From: an uncultured Bacteroides sp.
GTDB taxonomy: Bacteria > Bacteroidota > Bacteroidia > Bacteroidales > Bacteroidaceae
Direction of reading: 5' to 3'
Assembly: GCA_900556625.1 (NCBI GenBank)
Contig: USPQ01000025.1
Location: 1 to 33,290, forward strand
Length of the DNA stretch: 33,290 nt
The translations under genes and the position numbers were made by a program. Positions within the stretch are counted from its first letter, which is position 1; each line of letters begins with the position of its first letter. Of this stretch, positions 15,757 to 25,252 are shown one piece after another. The notes beneath the pieces were generated by a model. That model searched no databases and was not told the origin of the DNA. It was given only the letters and a program-made list of their open reading frames with translations.

Positions 15757-17097
15757 CTATTTATATTGTTGCTCGATCGCACTACCGGGGTAGTAGTGGG
15801 ATAGTATTTCTTTGTATTTATAGCCTTGTTCCCCCATTACGGCGGCACCGATCTGGCAAAGTCCCACGCCATGTCCCCAGCCGGATCCCGTGAGGATAAA
15901 CCGGGAAGGGATTTCTTTTTCATCTTCTTTGTATTCTTTGTCCACAACGAAAGCGGAGCTATATAAGTGGGAAGATGATAGGGTACGACGGATCTCCAAC
16001 TCTTTGCCGATGATGAGAGTGCGTAACGTTCCTACTATTTTCAATCGGACCAGCCGTCCTGAAGTTCCCCGTTCGACCGGAATCAAATCAATGATTTTTC
16101 CGAACTCGATTCCTGAACGTTTATGAATCAGTTCCGAGAGTTCTTGTTGGGAGTAGCAGACTCTCCAACGGTAAAAGTCTGTTGTTTCCTGGTCATAATT
16201 ATTCAATACCTGACTCAACACTTGTTTGTTATGGGTGTTGCAAAAGGCCGTAGGAGAAGTACGTATCCATTTATCGGCTTCCGCTTCTTTTGTCAGGTCG
16301 GGAAGTCGCGTTTCTGTTTTACTATCCCGTTGCCCGATAAGATAGGGATGCTTTACATTCTCCCAGCAGTTCTGGAATTCTTCGAAAGCGCCGCCGCAAC
16401 ATTTAGAGAAACGAGCGTCACAAATCTCTCCTTCATACATAAGTACTTCACCCCGTGTAGCAAAAACAGCTTCAATTGCCTGTGGAGTTGAGGTGCGTGT
16501 AATGCCTTGATAACGCTGGCAATGGTCATCGGCACATACATCAAAGTTTTTGTGGGCTTCATGGTCGTACCATTTAATAAGTTGAGAGGGGAGAGTTGAA
16601 AGTTCAAAGTTGGCTGTGTTGTCTGGGTGCATAATAACTTTCAATTTCCCATTTGCAACTTTCAACTTATTAAGCAGCCAGCTTCGGGAAATAACGGCAT
16701 GTGCTTTTAATAGCTCCAAAGAAGCTGTTGCACTCATCTCTGATGAAATCACGTTGGTGAGATAATCTTCAATAGGAATTATATTGATAGCAGTCAGTCT
16801 GTCATCTTCAACAATAATCTTCAGTTCACCTTTGAATCTTTGAACTTCTTTACGTTCCCAATGGAAGTTGATGCCTATGGTTACGTCTTGCAGTTCAAAG
16901 AAAGAAGAAGTATCTTGTTGGGGAGTGAAGGAGAGTTCGTCATATTCTTTCTCCTGCCAACAGATTTTTCCTTTCCGATAGACAGCCTGTTGTATTCCGC
17001 AGATTGCTATTCCGTCAGAAGATATAAATTCTTTCGGGAAAGAGAATCCAATCTCTTTCCCGGAAAGAATACCGACTGTAATGACAGGCTCCTGCAT
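15757..17097 (-). CDS. SpoIID/LytB-domain protein without signal peptide
   Basis: A 446-residue protein. The SpoIID domain shows NYLTNVISSEMSA, LKAHAVISRSWLL, FDVCADDHCQRYQGI, SKCCGGAFEEFQNCW and the C-terminal GSGWGHGVGLCQIGAA. SpoIID proteins are lytic transglycosylases that cleave denuded glycan strands, and LytB-type relatives enhance amidases, so a wall-degrading or wall-sugar-releasing role fits the operon. The start MQEPVITVGIL is followed by beta strands, not by a signal peptide, and only 6 bases separate it from the preceding stop, so no longer N-terminus is possible. Either the protein is cytoplasmic or it leaves by another route. Residues ~142-175 correspond to a repeat-like insertion described separately. 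Confidence 0.85.
   Translation of the reverse strand: MQEPVITVGILSGKEIGFSFPKEFISSDGIAICGIQQAVYRKGKICWQEKEYDELSFTPQQDTSSFFELQDVTIGINFHWERKEVQRFKGELKIIVEDDRLTAINIIPIEDYLTNVISSEMSATASLELLKAHAVISRSWLLNKLKVANGKLKVIMHPDNTANFELSTLPSQLIKWYDHEAHKNFDVCADDHCQRYQGITRTSTPQAIEAVFATRGEVLMYEGEICDARFSKCCGGAFEEFQNCWENVKHPYLIGQRDSKTETRLPDLTKEAEADKWIRTSPTAFCNTHNKQVLSQVLNNYDQETTDFYRWRVCYSQQELSELIHKRSGIEFGKIIDLIPVERGTSGRLVRLKIVGTLRTLIIGKELEIRRTLSSSHLYSSAFVVDKEYKEDEKEIPSRFILTGSGWGHGVGLCQIGAAVMGEQGYKYKEILSHYYPGSAIEQQYK
16574..16673. repeat. In-frame imperfect inverted-repeat element inside the SpoIID-like gene
   Basis: TTAATAAGTTGA (16574-16585) is matched exactly by its inverted copy at 16662-16673. Inside these arms, TTGAAAGTT occurs on the left and again inverted on the right. 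The 100-bp block is low in complexity and reads in the gene as LLNKLKVANGKLKV...ELSTLPSQLIKWYD, without breaking the frame. Its flanks (SRSWLL and WYDHEAHKNFDVCADDHC) are family-typical. Confidence 0.5.
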
Positions 17098-17103
17098 AAA
17101 GTT

Positions 17104-19575
17104 TTACACTTCGTCTTTTCTGAATAATTCGTCACATAGGGTTTCAAACTGCTCCGGTGACAAACTAATTTCCTTGTAAATATCAATAATCTCTTTTGTG
17201 TTTAATTTATCCATATCCTCCTCTCTGATAATAGGGAAAACACCACCCATTTCTGCAACAGCAGGACTTATTAACAATCCTTTTTCCCCTTGGTTATAGT
17301 AACAGTCGGGACGATGTTTGGAACGTAGGAAAATGACGCAATTCCAAGCTACCACTTCATCATCTTCGCCATGCTTTGTACTGTCAATTGCATACCAAGC
17401 TATTATATTGATTAAAGGTTCTTTACCGTAAAAGGTAGAGAGGATGTTGTAGATATTCTCGAATTTCTCTATTAATTCAGACCTGAGAATTGATGCTAGA
17501 CCAATGCTGGTTATAAAAGTATTGTTTGCATAGCTATTTACGATAGCCGGGACATCGTCGAAGTCTGTTTGTTCTATTATATCGTTCAGAAAATCCTTGA
17601 AAAAGGGAGTAGATAAACTTTCCTCTTTTCCTGCTGCTTGGAAGTGCATGTGGTCAGGAGCAGAAGCACCGCACTCCGGGCCGTTATAGAGTATATAGAA
17701 GTCTATCATATTTTCGGCTAAGTGAAGCATATCTTCAAAACGTCCTTTAATGCTTTGTGAGGTATGTTCCTTGTCGATGATTGTCAAGTGCCGCTGAAAA
17801 ATGGGGTAAGGGTTGAGGCATATCTCATAATGTCCGAACGGCAAACTGGTTTGTTCTGCAGGGCGATTCTTTTCGCATAAGAAACATGGTCTTTCCTGAA
17901 TGGAGCGGGTATCCGTTTTTGCCATAGTGGAGAGGGCGCGTTGAGGGTTGGGGAAAATTCGGAACACCATTTCAATATCATCTTCTTCGACTTCCAGTTC
18001 TTTTGCTTTTTCCAGATTTTCTTCCAGTGCCTCATAATTCTTTTTCGCGAGTTCCCAGTTTTCTTTCTGATCTTCTATCATTTCTTCTACAAGCTCCTGA
18101 AAATCTTCATCAATCGTATGCATCTGAATTCTGCTTTGTATTTCCCAAGTGCGGATTCTGTCTTTATAAAAGTTGTTCTGATTGACTTTTTCAATACTTA
18201 ATGCGGCATCTGAATTACCTTCCCAACGTCGGCAAAGGTATATTATATCATAGATACGTCCGATCTTATAATCGCGTGAAATGTTTAATCCTATGGCATA
18301 ATCTTCACCGTAGCTGGTGTTTGGAAATTTGATGTTACGAATGATAGGGGTATAGAAAGCACGTGGAGCGCCCAAACCATTGATGCGTAAAGCATTGTTT
18401 TTTCCGTTCTCCAATGTCCATTCTTTATGGTCAATGATGCCGGGGGCTATTTCGTTCAAGTGGAAATCGGTCATTAGATACGTTCCTATCACCATTGCGC
18501 AGCTTTCCTTATAAAAAGTATCCACGATTTTCTGGATTGTATGTTCGTCTTTATATAAGTCGTCGCTATCTAACTGTATGGCGAACTTTCCGCATTTCTC
18601 GTGATGTACACCCTTGTTCCAGCAGCCGCCTATACCTAAATCATTCTCTTGGGGAATGAAATGAATCAATCTTTTGTCTGCGCTTAGTTCCTGAAGCGCT
18701 TCGGTAGTTCCGTCGGTCGAATGATTGTCGATAACGATAACGTTGAAAGGAAAGGTAGTCTGTTGGTTTAAAGCAGAGCTGACTGCATCACGAATAGTAT
18801 GAATACGATTGCGGACAGGGATGATTACGGATACTTCAAATTCAAAGGTCTCGTTGCAAAGATTGACTGTCCGTGAAGAAGAAGGCATTAAGTAGGCATC
18901 AATGCATTTCAGATATTCTGTGCAAGCAGCTTCCATTTCGAGCTGTACTTCCCGATTTTTGGGATCTACATAGTCGAATTGTTTCTCTCCGCTTTTTCTG
19001 GTATCAGTTTCAACTTCGGTATATAAATATTCGTTAATGTGTATAATGGAATAGTTGACAGCTATGAATAAGCGCATATTATATAGTCCTGCATATTGAT
19101 ATCTTTTGTACAGTTTATCCGCTGTGTAAGTGAATGCGGAAGTGCTGAATAAAAGTATGGAACCGAAGTCGAAATCATCTCGAACACTTCCCAATTGGTA
19201 ATCAATGACGGGTGCTTGTTTTAGTTCTTCATGAATCTGTTGATAGCGGTCGGCATATACTATTCCATTTTTCTTGTTGTTCTCCATAACTTGCACCATG
19301 CGTTCCAATGCATATAATCCCAACTTTAATGGAGTTTGTTTGGTGTACAACAGAATGTAGTCTGTACTTGCATGAGCTGCGATTGTTTTCATCGTACTTG
19401 TGGAGTAAAGCCCATCGATAGGGAGCCATTCACAATCCGGGAGACATTTCTTACCGGGAGCAGAACCTAATAAATAGATTTTATCTACTAGCTCTGACGC
19501 TTGTAATTCTTTCACTGTTTGCATTGTATCTTCCGAAGTGCCGAAAGGTATAAAGCAATTGATTCTTTTTTTCAT
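17104..19575 (-). CDS. GT2 glycosyltransferase fused to DUF4922 (GalT/HIT-like) domain
   Basis: An 823-residue three-part protein. I chose the ATG at 19575 because it gives MKKRINCFIPFG and a 14-base gap; the frame opens at 19641 but would overlap the symporter gene by 52 bases. Residues 1-240 look like a degenerate GT-A domain (IVYADRYQQIH). Residues ~246-500 are a clear GT2 domain: VSVIIPVRNR, VIDNHSTDGTTE, and IQLDSDDLYKD with the metal-binding acidic cluster near residue 335. Residues ~555-823 are DUF4922, with CFLCEKNRP near 564 and DHMHFQAAG near 642. An HxHxQ motif plus a CxxC is the pattern of GalT- and Ap4A-phosphorylase-type nucleotidyltransferases of the HIT superfamily. The fusion suggests that a nucleotide sugar is made or split and a sugar transferred by one chain (inference). 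Confidence 0.82.
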   Translation of the reverse strand: MKKRINCFIPFGTSEDTMQTVKELQASELVDKIYLLGSAPGKKCLPDCEWLPIDGLYSTSTMKTIAAHASTDYILLYTKQTPLKLGLYALERMVQVMENNKKNGIVYADRYQQIHEELKQAPVIDYQLGSVRDDFDFGSILLFSTSAFTYTADKLYKRYQYAGLYNMRLFIAVNYSIIHINEYLYTEVETDTRKSGEKQFDYVDPKNREVQLEMEAACTEYLKCIDAYLMPSSSRTVNLCNETFEFEVSVIIPVRNRIHTIRDAVSSALNQQTTFPFNVIVIDNHSTDGTTEALQELSADKRLIHFIPQENDLGIGGCWNKGVHHEKCGKFAIQLDSDDLYKDEHTIQKIVDTFYKESCAMVIGTYLMTDFHLNEIAPGIIDHKEWTLENGKNNALRINGLGAPRAFYTPIIRNIKFPNTSYGEDYAIGLNISRDYKIGRIYDIIYLCRRWEGNSDAALSIEKVNQNNFYKDRIRTWEIQSRIQMHTIDEDFQELVEEMIEDQKENWELAKKNYEALEENLEKAKELEVEEDDIEMVFRIFPNPQRALSTMAKTDTRSIQERPCFLCEKNRPAEQTSLPFGHYEICLNPYPIFQRHLTIIDKEHTSQSIKGRFEDMLHLAENMIDFYILYNGPECGASAPDHMHFQAAGKEESLSTPFFKDFLNDIIEQTDFDDVPAIVNSYANNTFITSIGLASILRSELIEKFENIYNILSTFYGKEPLINIIAWYAIDSTKHGEDDEVVAWNCVIFLRSKHRPDCYYNQGEKGLLISPAVAEMGGVFPIIREEDMDKLNTKEIIDIYKEISLSPEQFETLCDELFRKDEV

Positions 19576-19589
19576 TTTGCTAATTGGTA

Positions 19590-21062
19590 TTAAAGAGCTG
19601 TCGTATTGTTTATGGTTGATTTCTTTCGAATAAGGAAGCAAAGCCCGGTGAAAGTAAATGCAGCGTTAAATAATAGCAGTTCGTAACTGATTTGATAACC
19701 GTTGAACCATGCTTCCGAATTTCTTTGCAGGATATAGCAGAGGACAGGGGAAGCGATAGCTATCGGCGGGATATATTTATCGTAAATTTGTTTCTTGGTA
19801 AAGATACCGAAGGCGAACAATCCGAGAATAGGACCATACGTGTAACTGGCTAATGTATAAATCGCATCAATGACGCTGGTATTATTCAGCAGGTTGAAAA
19901 CGAAAATAATGATTCCCATAACGATTGCCATGCCGATATGTACGTGCTTGCGTATCTTGCTGAGAGCGGCCTCCCCTTTTTTCTGTGCATTCAGAATATC
20001 GACAGTGAAAGAGGTGGTCAGTGCGGTTAATGCCGAGCCGGCAGCCGAGTAGGCGGAAGCTATTAATCCGATGATGAATAGGATACCGACTATACCCGGA
20101 AAGTAGTTTCCCGTGGCAATCATAGGGAATATCTCATCACTCTTATCCGGATTCTTAATGCCTTGTTGCGCTGTGAATGTATAGAGTAATACCCCTAACA
20201 TCAGGAAAAGCAGAATCACGAAGAATTGTGAGATGCCGCTTGTAATCATGTTCTTTTGAGAATCCCGGAAGTTCTTGCAACTAAGATTACGTTGCATCAT
20301 GTCCTGGTCGAGTCCGTTCATGGCAATGACGGTAAATACACCCGCCAGAAATTGTTTGAAGAAATATCGCTTGTCATTCACATCATCGAAAAAGAATGTC
20401 TTGGAGAAATCACTGTCCGATAGGGTAGTGACTAAGCTGTTAAAATTCAGGTGCAGGCTCGAAGCTATATAATAAATGCACAGGACAACAGAAACAACGA
20501 GACAGAATGTTTTGAGTACATCTGTCCATATCAGTGATTTCACACCTCCCCGGAATGTATAGAGCCACACAATAAATACGGTGAGAATGACGTTCAGCAG
20601 GAAAGGGAGGTGAAAGGGCTCGAAAATGAGCAGTTGCAGTGTCAGACAAACGAGGAATAGCCGTACGGCTGCCCCCAACATCTTTGAGATAAAGAAAAAC
20701 CATGCGCCTGTCTTATAAGACGAGGAGCCGAACCTGTTCTCCAAATATTCGTAAATGGATACCAAATTCATGCGGTAGAAAAGCGGGACGAGCACAAACG
20801 CTATGATAATTTGCCCGACGATGAATCCCAATACCATTTGTAGATAGGAAAAACTGCTGGCTTGCACCATGCCCGGAACAGAAACGAAAGTAACTCCGGA
20901 GATGGTGGAGCCGATCATGGCAAAAGCGACGATATACCATGCCGATTTATGGTTTCCTACGAAGAAACCTTCATTATCGGCCTTGTGTCCTGCTATATAA
21001 GAGATTGTGAACAGGATTGCGAAGTATGCCACGATAGTAACGGACAAAACGATTGGACTCAT
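19590..21062 (-). CDS. Sodium:solute symporter (SSS family)
   Basis: A 490-residue inner-membrane protein with about thirteen hydrophobic helices. FFVGNHKSAWYIVAFAMIGSTISGVTFVSVPG and the ASAYSAAGSALTALTTSF helix are typical of the SSS family, where they form the sodium and substrate sites. The family imports sugars, sialic acid, amino acids and others with Na+. The substrate cannot be read here. Between a fucosidase and wall-sugar salvage genes, a monosaccharide or amino sugar is the natural guess. The gene lies 34 bases after the fucosidase gene in the same direction. Confidence 0.92.
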   Translation of the reverse strand: MSPIVLSVTIVAYFAILFTISYIAGHKADNEGFFVGNHKSAWYIVAFAMIGSTISGVTFVSVPGMVQASSFSYLQMVLGFIVGQIIIAFVLVPLFYRMNLVSIYEYLENRFGSSSYKTGAWFFFISKMLGAAVRLFLVCLTLQLLIFEPFHLPFLLNVILTVFIVWLYTFRGGVKSLIWTDVLKTFCLVVSVVLCIYYIASSLHLNFNSLVTTLSDSDFSKTFFFDDVNDKRYFFKQFLAGVFTVIAMNGLDQDMMQRNLSCKNFRDSQKNMITSGISQFFVILLFLMLGVLLYTFTAQQGIKNPDKSDEIFPMIATGNYFPGIVGILFIIGLIASAYSAAGSALTALTTSFTVDILNAQKKGEAALSKIRKHVHIGMAIVMGIIIFVFNLLNNTSVIDAIYTLASYTYGPILGLFAFGIFTKKQIYDKYIPPIAIASPVLCYILQRNSEAWFNGYQISYELLLFNAAFTFTGLCFLIRKKSTINNTTAL

Positions 21063-21096
21063 ATCTACTGTTTAAAGGATTCGATTCGTTTCGCAC

Positions 21097-22539
<1,443 letters not shown>

Positions 22540-22592
22540 GATATATATGTGATTAGATGTTGTTTTATACTTTACATTTATTGGCCTTGCTG

Positions 22593-22600
22593 CAAAGATA
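22593..22600 (-). promoter_or_regulatory. Putative -7 element of the salvage operon
   Basis: On the minus strand TATCTTTG is a full match to the Bacteroides -7 consensus, 54 bases upstream of the fucosidase ATG. No clear -33 TTTG is found 19-21 bases before it, so activation by a regulator is possible. Confidence 0.5.
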
Positions 22601-22720
22601 GGGATTAGTTTGTAATTGTGGTAATGTTTTTGGATTGTAAAAATTGAGGTTTCTCATTTCGCTCTTTATTTAGACTCTGTTTGGAGGATTGAATATAGAC
22701 ATTTATCATAGAAACCCTGA

Positions 22721-24016
22721 TTATTCTTGTGTATTCTTTATTCCGGGTGTTCCTCCTGTCGGGTCTTTGGAAGAATGCCAGTTAGCTTGCTTTGAAGATA
22801 CTAAGTCCGGTGATTTCTTTTCGAGAGAGATACCTTGGTTCCTTTTGTTACCGGAACTATGCATTGACTCAAGATAGCTGCACTTGTCGATCATTCGGGG
22901 ATTTTCTTCGTTAGTCATTATAGCCAGGTGGCTGTCTTCATTAGTCAACTTCGGGAAGTTGGGAATCTCTATAATGGTTTCTCCGTTTACTTTATGCTTT
23001 TTTCTAAGTGCGGCGGCAGATTTGGTCAGGCATATATATCCGTGGGAAGAAATGCAGATGTTTTGATTGTTGTCCGGGTGTTTCAAGACTACCGTTGTCT
23101 TGGTTTCTGTTGAGCCGTTATCTGTGTCGATATATCTTAGAAGTTTTAATGCCGGAATAGAAATATCGTTGTTACCCGGATTATAAAACTCTATGTATTC
23201 CGCACCGTCTGTTGCATTGTCATACATGATTTCGTTGAATGATAATATATCCTTGACTTCTTCCGGATAATCAGGCAGAACCGGATCTTCGGGAACATCA
23301 GGTTTATCTGGCTCATCAGGTGTTTCAGTAGGTTTGGTAGTAGTCTCCACATCATTGGACAATTGTATATGGTGGAATGTGAAACCTTTACAACGTGTCT
23401 TGGTATAAATACAGTATATTCCACAATAAAGAGAAGTCAGGATGCTGTTGTCTTTTACTTGCTTTTCTTTGGTGTATTCATTTTCTGATTCCAGTCGTGT
23501 CCAGAAAGTCCAGTAACCATTGTTATCACATTCCACTTTTATGTATAACTTGGGTGAGTTGTTTCCTTTCATCACTTCCCTTCCCGAAGCCAACAGCTTG
23601 GGTTGTTCTCCGTTCTGCCGGTAAAGGGCAACGTTGTCTTTGGCTCCTCCTATTTGGATATAGTAACCGTTTACGTTGCCGGAGAGTACATTTGAAGAAG
23701 AAGTCAGGTAAAATCGGGCATAATTGTTGGCGGAAGGATTGAATGTAAGGCGGACTCCGAACTCCCAACGGGTATTCTTTACGGAGTTGGAAGGTATAGT
23801 GACATAAGCGGTTCCTGCATTTTCTTGCGGATCGTTCAGGCGCAGTCCTTCTTTAGAGTTGATTGTGAATTTATCTGTTTCTCCTTCCCAGGGCAGTTCG
23901 GATGTAGTATTATCTTCTTCTGGATTTCCCTCATCTTCATCGTCGGCGGGAAGCGAACAATTATAGAATAAGACAATAAAGATACTTAGAAACGTGAAAG
24001 TCTTACAAATTCTCAT
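22721..24016 (-). CDS. Lamin-tail-domain surface lipoprotein
   Basis: A 431-residue exported protein. The hydrophobic N-terminus ends in FYNC (Cys about 20), a poor lipobox, but it is followed by SLPADDEDEG, the acidic kind of sequence that directs Bacteroidetes lipoproteins to the surface. Residues ~45-220 look like a concanavalin-like beta-sandwich (WEFGVRLTFNPSANNYARFY, YIQIGGAKDNVALY). A Pro/Asp/Glu-rich linker (PTETPDEPDKPDVPEDP) leads to a lamin-tail domain that starts ILSFNEIMYDN, continues AEYIEFYNPGNNDISI, and ends GGTPGIKN. Lamin-tail domains in bacteria occur in surface and nuclease-linked proteins; no catalytic domain is seen here. The gene is 181 bases upstream of the fucosidase and is probably a separate unit. 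Confidence 0.78.
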   Translation of the reverse strand: MRICKTFTFLSIFIVLFYNCSLPADDEDEGNPEEDNTTSELPWEGETDKFTINSKEGLRLNDPQENAGTAYVTIPSNSVKNTRWEFGVRLTFNPSANNYARFYLTSSSNVLSGNVNGYYIQIGGAKDNVALYRQNGEQPKLLASGREVMKGNNSPKLYIKVECDNNGYWTFWTRLESENEYTKEKQVKDNSILTSLYCGIYCIYTKTRCKGFTFHHIQLSNDVETTTKPTETPDEPDKPDVPEDPVLPDYPEEVKDILSFNEIMYDNATDGAEYIEFYNPGNNDISIPALKLLRYIDTDNGSTETKTTVVLKHPDNNQNICISSHGYICLTKSAAALRKKHKVNGETIIEIPNFPKLTNEDSHLAIMTNEENPRMIDKCSYLESMHSSGNKRNQGISLEKKSPDLVSSKQANWHSSKDPTGGTPGIKNTQE

Positions 24017-24103
24017 ACGGTTTTGTATAAAGTCATTTTATTTAACCGTATTTGTTTGTGAATAACGCAGAGACAATTGCGGCTTATCTTATGATTACGG
24101 GGA

Positions 24104-24111
24104 CAAAGGTA
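24104..24111 (-). promoter_or_regulatory. Putative -7 element of the lamin-tail lipoprotein gene
   Basis: On the minus strand TACCTTTG matches TAnnTTTG, 87 bases before the ATG. The expected -33 position is a T-run rather than a clear TTTG, so this is tentative. Confidence 0.4.
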
Positions 24112-24185
24112 TGGCTTTCTGTTGAATAAAGAAAAAAAATCGTCTATTGTTTTAAGTGGAATTTAGAAATAATAATCAAGGACTG

Positions 24186-24216
24186 CCGGGAGCCATTCTG
24201 TTTTATAGGCTTCCGG
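24186..24216. terminator. Hairpin downstream of the gene fragment
   Basis: CCGGGAGCC (24186-24194) pairs with GGCTTCCGG (24208-24216) with one wobble on the plus strand, around a 13-base loop. It lacks a long T tract on either side, so its role as a terminator is uncertain. Confidence 0.3.
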
Positions 24217-24256
24217 TAATCTCTGATTCATTTTATTTATAGGTAACATTAAAAGA

Positions 24257-24673
24257 CTATTCGAAGCGGGGCATTACATATTTATCCGTATAGGAAGTGA
24301 ATGTTATGCCGGGCATTTTCAAGTCTACGCGTCCGAACATGGACTCCAACAGAGGGTACAGCCTGATAGATGGGGTATTTATATCGGTAGGGACATTTCG
24401 GAAGTTGAAGTTCTCCGTCTGTACTATCTTGGGAGTAACGGTTACTCCGTTGAGAGTGTCCGGAAAACGCTCGTCGGACATCAACCGGCGGAAATAAAAC
24501 ATGGACAGGATACTGGCGAATACTGTTTCCGAATAAATATTTCCGGTGAGGTCACAGCGTACGGTTCCTTTCTCTTCCTCTTGCCCCATCATGACGAAGT
24601 CACCGATCACGGAACTGCATAGCGTAAAGGAAATCTTCTCCGGCTTTACGACAAAGAAATTGTGTAGCGCCAC
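24257..24673 (-). pseudogene. Probable C-terminal fragment of a larger protein
   Basis: The frame can encode 138 residues only from a GTG at 24673. There is no in-frame ATG between that GTG and a stop ten codons further upstream. The translated sequence starts in the middle of a hydrophobic stretch (VALHNFFVV) and continues with regular strands and helices (VIGDFVMMGQEEEKGTVRCD, SILSMFYFRRLMSDERFPD), as if the first part of a membrane-linked protein were missing. No Bacteroides -7 element is visible upstream. I do not recognise the family. It may instead be an intact gene with a rare start, but the lack of both promoter and start favours a remnant. Confidence 0.5.
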
Positions 24674-24753
24674 GGTAACTGCCAGAGAAGCAGGAATGCA
24701 ATGGTTACGTTAATTTATTTGCTTAATTGATTTCGAGAAAAACTATATATATC

Positions 24754-24784
24754 TTGTCTTTAATATTATTATTTACTACTTTTG
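24754..24784 (+). promoter_or_regulatory. Bacteroides-type promoter of the two-gene unknown unit
   Basis: TTG (24754-24756) and TACTTTTG (24777-24784) are exactly 20 bases apart, a good consensus match. The start point would be near 24791, about 60 bases before the TTG start codon chosen for the next gene. Confidence 0.65.
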
Positions 24785-24849
24785 ATATACATTTTTAGAT
24801 AGATACGGCATATTATCCACAAAACAATCTTCTTAGAATAAATTCAAAG

Positions 24850-25251
24850 TTGGAGAGCAACGAACTTTTTCATAAATTGTTTCATGCGTACCAGTATCGA
24901 AAGGAGAAGAACATCACTTCATTCTGTAATGCGAAAATGAATCATGAAATTGAGGCACATTTTGCGCAATACTGTTATTTATTAAAGAGTGAGGATGATG
25001 CTCCAGGATGGTCGTTTGCGGCTGAGCATGCAGACAATCGAGGCATAGCGATACAGATGTTAAGTACATATATTAACAATAAAAGGAGATTACTACCTGA
25101 TATGTCACCGGAATATGTGAATGGTCTTATTGAAAATAATATTGTAAATGTTTTTAGAAAAACTGATGCCTATAAAGATTATCCATATGACAATAGTCGT
25201 GGTGTGGAATTTGATTTTGAAAATTTAAGAGAAATAGCTAAAAATTGTTGA
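24850..25251 (+). CDS. Unknown 133-aa cytoplasmic protein with TTG start
   Basis: The longest sensible reading starts at a TTG and gives 133 residues, mostly helical and without a signal peptide. The first in-frame ATG is 29 codons later (24937), but the residues before it (ELFHKLFHAYQYRKEKN) look like real protein, and a consensus promoter sits 60 bases upstream. An in-frame stop at 24796-24798 limits any longer form. The C-terminal half (WSFAAEHADNRGIAIQML, PDMSPEYVNGLIENNI) looks well ordered. I do not recognise a family. The gene is AT-rich compared with the core genes. The next gene starts one base after its stop, so the two are expressed together. Confidence 0.6.
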   Translation: MESNELFHKLFHAYQYRKEKNITSFCNAKMNHEIEAHFAQYCYLLKSEDDAPGWSFAAEHADNRGIAIQMLSTYINNKRRLLPDMSPEYVNGLIENNIVNVFRKTDAYKDYPYDNSRGVEFDFENLREIAKNC

Positions 25252-25252
25252 T

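Noticed and set aside
19576..19641. Longer start for the GT2/DUF4922 protein
   Set aside because: It overlaps the symporter gene by 52 bases and adds residues without similarity to the domain start; MKKRINCFIPFG is the natural N-terminus.
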